DNA of 64,000 nt from Chryseobacterium pennipullorum. GTDB taxonomy: Bacteria; Bacteroidota; Bacteroidia; Flavobacteriales; Weeksellaceae. Location: NCBI RefSeq assembly GCF_003384725.1, contig NZ_QNVV01000010.1, forward strand, positions 62,001 to 126,000, in the 5' to 3' direction. The position numbers and the translations under genes are program-made. Below, one piece after another: positions 60,275 through 64,000 of the stretch (position 1 is the first letter of the stretch; every line of letters begins with the position of its first letter). The notes beneath the pieces were generated by a model that worked only from the letters and a program-made list of their open reading frames with translations, made no database searches and was not told the DNA's origin.

Positions 60275-62344
60275 ATGAAATTTAGAAATTGGTTTTTATT
60301 AATTCTACTATTTTTAGCAACAGGGATTAATGCACAGATAAAAAATCCTGTAAAGTTTAAATTCACCATCAATGATCTGGGGAATAACCAGTACGAAGCA
60401 GTTCTTAATGCGACGATGGAAAGCGGATGGCACATCTATTCGAAAGATTTGCCGGAAGACACCGGAATTCCAACAGAATATAAAGTGTCCGGAAAAAATA
60501 TCGAGCTGATCGGAAAATTTACCGAAGTGGGTAAAAAACACGAAGAATTTTCTGAAGCTTTTGGAGGAACTATTGTGTACTATTCCAACTCTGCGGGATT
60601 CAAACAGAAATTCAAATTAAAAGATCCTGCAAAACCTGCTGATGTTACTTCTGAAATCACTTACCAGACTTGTGATGACAGGGTTTGCCTGGCTCCCAAT
60701 ACTTTAGAATTCAATCAAAAAGTGACTCCAAAAGGAGCTGTAGAGGAAGCTGCCCCTGAAGAAATTGCAAAACCCATAAAAGATTCTGTAAAAACAGTTG
60801 AAATAGTTACAGAAAGTCCGGAGAAAACGGGCATCACAGTCACTGAGGTTTCAAAACTCGATCCAAAACAGCTGAAAATTGAGTCTATCGATTTCAAAAA
60901 TCCGCTTACAGATTGTGGAACAGTGGCAGAAAAGGTAGATGAAAATTACTGGACCTATCTATTTTTAGGATTTATCGGAGGACTGATTGCTTTACTGACA
61001 CCTTGTGTGTTCCCGATGATTCCATTAACGGTTTCCTTCTTTACCAAAGGAAGCAAAGACAAGGCAAAAGGAAAAAGAGATGCTGTTATTTACGGCTTTT
61101 TCATTCTTCTTATTTTTGTTTTACTGAGTATTCCTTTCCATATCATTGACGGAATCGCAGGAAATATCTTCAATGAGATCTCAACCAGCGTTTGGCTGAA
61201 TATTGCCTTCTTTATCATCTTCATCTTTTTTGCCGGAAGTTTCTTCGGGTATTATGATATCACTTTACCAAGCTCCATTGCCAACAAATCTTCAAAAGCA
61301 GAAGAGGCAGGAGGGATCATCGGTATTTTCTTTATGGCCCTTACACTGGTTATTGTTTCTTTCTCCTGTACAGGACCTATTTTAGGAAGTTTATTGGGAA
61401 GTGCTGTAACCGGATCAACCAATGTTCCAATGCTGCTGACTTTTGCACTGGCAGGATTCGGATTGGCATGGGCTATCGTTTTCGGGCTTCTGGCTTTATT
61501 CCCACAGGCATTACAGAGCCTTCCGAAATCCGGAGGATGGATGAATACAGTGAAAGTAGTTCTTGGTTTCGTAGAGCTTGCCTTAGCACTGAAGTTTTTA
61601 TCCAAAGCAGATCTGGTATCCAAAACCTTCTTCCTAAAAAGAGAACTTTTCATTGCGATCTGGATCATCATTGCCTTAGGACTGGCACTTTATCTGTTTG
61701 GACTTATCCGATTCCCACATGACGATAAAAAGCCTAAAATTTCTGTAACAAGAAAAATCCTGGGAGTCTTAGGTTTTGGTTTTGTGATTTACCTGATTCA
61801 GGGATTAATCCCTTCTGAACGTCCAAAACTTCAGATGCTGAGCGGAATTCTCCCTCCTCTGAATGTAAGTTATTTCCACAATGAAAAGGACGGAATCTTA
61901 GGAATGCATCCTGAACATGATTTCTTTAAAGCCATTGAGCTTGCCAAAGCGGAAAACAAGCCTATTCTGATAGACTTCACCGGATACGGCTGTGAAAACT
62001 GTAGAAAAATGGAAGAATTCGTATGGAGTGAACCGGACATTTTGCCTATTCTTCAGAATGACATTGTGCTGGCCTCTTTATATGTGGATGACAAAGAAGA
62101 GCTTCCTGAGGATCAGAAAACAAAAATTGACCTTGGGGAAGGACAGATCAAAAAAGTAAAAACTATTGGAGACCGATGGAGCTTATTCCAGCAGGTTAAC
62201 TTCAACAACAATTCTCAGCCTCACTATGTGCTGATAACTCCGGAAGGAAAAGTAATTAATACTCCGGTGTCCGGCTATATGCCAAAAGAGGATTTCAAAA
62301 AATTCCTGGAATGCGGAGTCAATTATTATAAAAAGAATAAATAA
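60275..62344 (+). CDS. dsbD: Protein-disulfide reductase DsbD
   Basis: DsbD moves electrons from cytoplasmic thioredoxin across the inner membrane to periplasmic thiols. The 689-residue protein has a signal peptide (1-20), an N-terminal immunoglobulin-like domain with redox pair Cys133-Cys138 (CDDRVC), a Glu/Lys linker (about 150-220), about eight membrane helices with the cysteine in LLTPCVFPMIP (Cys244) and its partner in SFSCTGPILG, and a C-terminal thioredoxin domain with Cys573-x-x-Cys576 (GCENC). All three modules are present, so it is a complete DsbD. A terminator follows. In related genomes I expect tilS directly upstream, which the remnant supports. Confidence 0.92.
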   Translation: MKFRNWFLLILLFLATGINAQIKNPVKFKFTINDLGNNQYEAVLNATMESGWHIYSKDLPEDTGIPTEYKVSGKNIELIGKFTEVGKKHEEFSEAFGGTIVYYSNSAGFKQKFKLKDPAKPADVTSEITYQTCDDRVCLAPNTLEFNQKVTPKGAVEEAAPEEIAKPIKDSVKTVEIVTESPEKTGITVTEVSKLDPKQLKIESIDFKNPLTDCGTVAEKVDENYWTYLFLGFIGGLIALLTPCVFPMIPLTVSFFTKGSKDKAKGKRDAVIYGFFILLIFVLLSIPFHIIDGIAGNIFNEISTSVWLNIAFFIIFIFFAGSFFGYYDITLPSSIANKSSKAEEAGGIIGIFFMALTLVIVSFSCTGPILGSLLGSAVTGSTNVPMLLTFALAGFGLAWAIVFGLLALFPQALQSLPKSGGWMNTVKVVLGFVELALALKFLSKADLVSKTFFLKRELFIAIWIIIALGLALYLFGLIRFPHDDKKPKISVTRKILGVLGFGFVIYLIQGLIPSERPKLQMLSGILPPLNVSYFHNEKDGILGMHPEHDFFKAIELAKAENKPILIDFTGYGCENCRKMEEFVWSEPDILPILQNDIVLASLYVDDKEELPEDQKTKIDLGEGQIKKVKTIGDRWSLFQQVNFNNNSQPHYVLITPEGKVINTPVSGYMPKEDFKKFLECGVNYYKKNK

Positions 62345-62364
62345 ATTATCTCCCTATACCCTAC

Positions 62365-62393
62365 AACTCACACTTTCGGTGTGAGTTTTTTTG
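62365..62393 (+). terminator. Rho-independent terminator of dsbD
   Basis: The 9-bp stem AACTCACAC / GTGTGAGTT with a 5-base loop and T run lies 20 bases after the dsbD stop. Confidence 0.85.
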
Positions 62394-62477
62394 TTTCCAA
62401 ATATAAAAAAACAAGTAAATGTTCATGGTAGTCTAAAAATGAGTACTTTTGAATAACCAACACAAATTCAAATACAT

Positions 62478-64000
62478 ATGAAACATTTAATATCTATTTT
62501 TTTACTTCTTGTTTATTCTGTACTGACCGCTCAAAACGCGCCTTCTATACAATGGCAGAAAACATTGGGAGGAAGCAATGGAGATCAGGCCAATTCTGTC
62601 CAGCAAACTTCCGATGGAGGGTATATTGTTGCCGGTGATTCTTATTCTACTGACGGGGATGTCACCGAAAATCATGGAGCTTCTGATTACTGGATCGTCA
62701 AATTGGACGCTGCAGGAAGTATACAATGGCAGAAATCACTCGGTGGTAATTTCTATGACACGGCAAAGTCTATTCGACAGACTGCTGACGGAGGGTATAT
62801 CGTTGCAGGGGAATCATACTCCACCGACGGGGATGTTACAGGAAACCATGGAGGTGCTGATTACTGGATCGTAAAAGTAGATTCTTCAGGAAACATAGAA
62901 TGGCAAAAATCATTGGGAGGAAGTAATAATGACACGGCACGTTCCGCTCAGCAGACTTCCGATGGAGGATATATTATTGTGGGAGAATCTTTCTCTAACG
63001 ACGGAGATGTTACAGGAAATCATGGATATAATGACTACTGGGTTGTAAAATTAGATTCCTCAGGAAATATACAATGGCAAAAATCATTAGGGGGAGCTGC
63101 CTATGACAGAGGAAATTCAATTCAACAGACCTCTGACGGAGGCTACATTATTGCAGGAGGATCTAATTCCACTGATGGAGACATCACCGGAAATCATGGA
63201 AACGAAGACTTTTGGATTGTGAAATTAGATTCCTCAGGAATTATCCAATGGGAGAAATCATTGATAGGTAATCTTGCTGATGGCGCAGAATCTATCCAGC
63301 AAACACCCGAAGGAGAATACATTGTTGCGGGAGGTTCTCACTCTACAAACTCGGAAATTCCGACATCTTTTGGAGAATCCAATTATTGTGTGGCAAAATT
63401 AGATTCTAACGGAACTACATTGTGGCAAAAATATTTTGGTGGCAGCGGTAACGATTATGCATATGCTACCCAGCAAACTTCTGACGGAGGAGTCATTGTG
63501 GCCGGGGGAACCGGTTCTGCAAACGGAAATATAGTAGGAAGTCACGGGGAAGCTGATTATTGGATCATAAAATTAGATTCTTCAGGAATTCTTCAATGGC
63601 AGAAACCATTAGGAGGGGGTGCTTTTGAGGACGCCTACTCCATGCAGCAAACCGCTGACGGTGGCTATATCATCGCCGGACTTACTTTTTCTTCAGATGG
63701 AGATATTACGACAAGCTACGGAAATGGTGACTGCTGGATTGTAAAACTAAACCCCGCCCAGTTGGGAACCGCTGAAAGCCAACAGCCCCGAAAGTTTGCT
63801 TTATACCCCAATCCGGCAAGAAACTTTTTTCATCTGGAAAACCTTCCCGTTGGAGCGGTCGTTGATATCATTGATATGTCCGGAAGGAAACTCCTCTCAC
63901 AAAAAAATAACAGCGGACTGCTGAAGATTGAAGTCTCAGGATTCAGCGATGGGGTGTATACCGTACAGATCAAAAACAAAGAAGAAGTTATTTCTTCACA
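62478..64000 (+). CDS. Secreted repeat protein with T9SS sorting domain (cut by window edge)
   Basis: The frame starts at the ATG at 62478 and runs off the right edge after 507 codons. A Sec signal peptide (MKHLISIFLLLVYSVLTAQ) is followed by seven repeats of exactly 58 residues and then a type IX secretion C-terminal domain (ALYPNPARNFFHLENLP, IIDMSGRKLL, SDGVYTVQIKNKE), which directs the protein across the outer membrane and is then removed. The reader should expect only the last strand to be missing. The repeats each hold WQKSLGG, QQTSDGGYIVAG, DGD(V/I)TGNHG and DYWIVKLDSSG, as in secreted beta-propeller-like proteins. Likely a surface or secreted protein of unknown ligand. Confidence 0.85.
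   Translation, partial: MKHLISIFLLLVYSVLTAQNAPSIQWQKTLGGSNGDQANSVQQTSDGGYIVAGDSYSTDGDVTENHGASDYWIVKLDAAGSIQWQKSLGGNFYDTAKSIRQTADGGYIVAGESYSTDGDVTGNHGGADYWIVKVDSSGNIEWQKSLGGSNNDTARSAQQTSDGGYIIVGESFSNDGDVTGNHGYNDYWVVKLDSSGNIQWQKSLGGAAYDRGNSIQQTSDGGYIIAGGSNSTDGDITGNHGNEDFWIVKLDSSGIIQWEKSLIGNLADGAESIQQTPEGEYIVAGGSHSTNSEIPTSFGESNYCVAKLDSNGTTLWQKYFGGSGNDYAYATQQTSDGGVIVAGGTGSANGNIVGSHGEADYWIIKLDSSGILQWQKPLGGGAFEDAYSMQQTADGGYIIAGLTFSSDGDITTSYGNGDCWIVKLNPAQLGTAESQQPRKFALYPNPARNFFHLENLPVGAVVDIIDMSGRKLLSQKNNSGLLKIEVSGFSDGVYTVQIKNKEEVISS
62547..63764 (+). repeat. Seven tandem 174-bp coding repeats
   Basis: Seven units of exactly 58 codons follow one another in frame with no spacer. Units 2-4 are most alike; 5, 6 and 7 have drifted, and unit 5 has lost the HG and DYW positions. 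A seven-fold array of this size fits a seven-bladed beta-propeller. Confidence 0.85.

Overview
The window looks like the chromosome of a flavobacterium of the Chryseobacterium/Weeksellaceae type. This rests on protein families (DUF6452/DUF6048, bTHX, DUF2480, DUF3276, a type B succinate:quinone reductase, ExbB-ExbD-ExbD-TonB, bacillithiol deacetylase BshB1, a T9SS sorting domain), on the AT-rich base use, and on the repeated Bacteroidetes -7 promoter motif TAnnTTTG, sometimes with a TTTG/TTG box 16-19 bases upstream. No rRNA, CRISPR array, prophage, integrase or insertion sequence was seen. There is one tRNA (His).

Layout. 1-10,900 (all minus strand): DUF6048 (cut by the edge), DUF6452, rlmD, a thioredoxin-like lipoprotein without its cysteines, sdhC-sdhA-sdhB, comEC and lpxB. 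11,000-18,600: DUF2480, a GT-C-like membrane protein, DUF937, the tiny ribosomal protein bTHX, a MATE pump, an ankyrin protein, aspS and a small membrane protein. 18,600-24,200: purA and a Crp/Fnr-family regulator, flanked by two matching 14-bp palindromes, then the NHEJ locus ku plus a ligD that is split at a run of nine A. 24,200-34,600: mscS, an SDR, yajC/DUF1573/nusB, an ABC exporter, DUF3276, tRNA-His, bshB1, a TPR protein and an orphan PstS-like lipoprotein. 34,600-49,980: tonB/exbD/exbD/exbB, leuS, a surface glycan pair (acyltransferase and GT2), waaA, an NlpC/P60 protein, an O-methyltransferase, a Cys-rich bacteriocin-like peptide, a 51-residue orphan gene, an OmpA lipoprotein and tilS.

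The most interesting part is 49,983-60,271. A block of about 10 kb sits between tilS and dsbD, and its right end carries a decayed copy of the 3' end of tilS, as expected for an insertion at that gene. The block encodes a GNAT protein, a membrane-bound LuxR-type regulator and a six-gene operon: a 68-residue peptide precursor, a radical SAM/SPASM maturase, a protein with an HxD...H pattern that may be an iron/2-oxoglutarate oxygenase, a GT9-like glycosyltransferase, a peptidase-containing (C39) ABC exporter and a TonB-receptor-like outer membrane barrel. The precursor has a Gly-Gly site followed by Trp-Val-Lys and Phe-Ser-Lys, which fit the aromatic-X-X pattern of three-residue cyclophanes. The system is best read as a RiPP pathway, possibly for a glycosylated cyclophane peptide. 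The operon has its own promoter, an upstream cluster of five TAAGGG hexamers and a 16-bp hairpin between precursor and maturase.

The window ends in dsbD and a secreted protein built from seven 58-residue repeats with a T9SS sorting domain, which is cut by the edge. All functions are inferred from reading the sequence; no database search was run.
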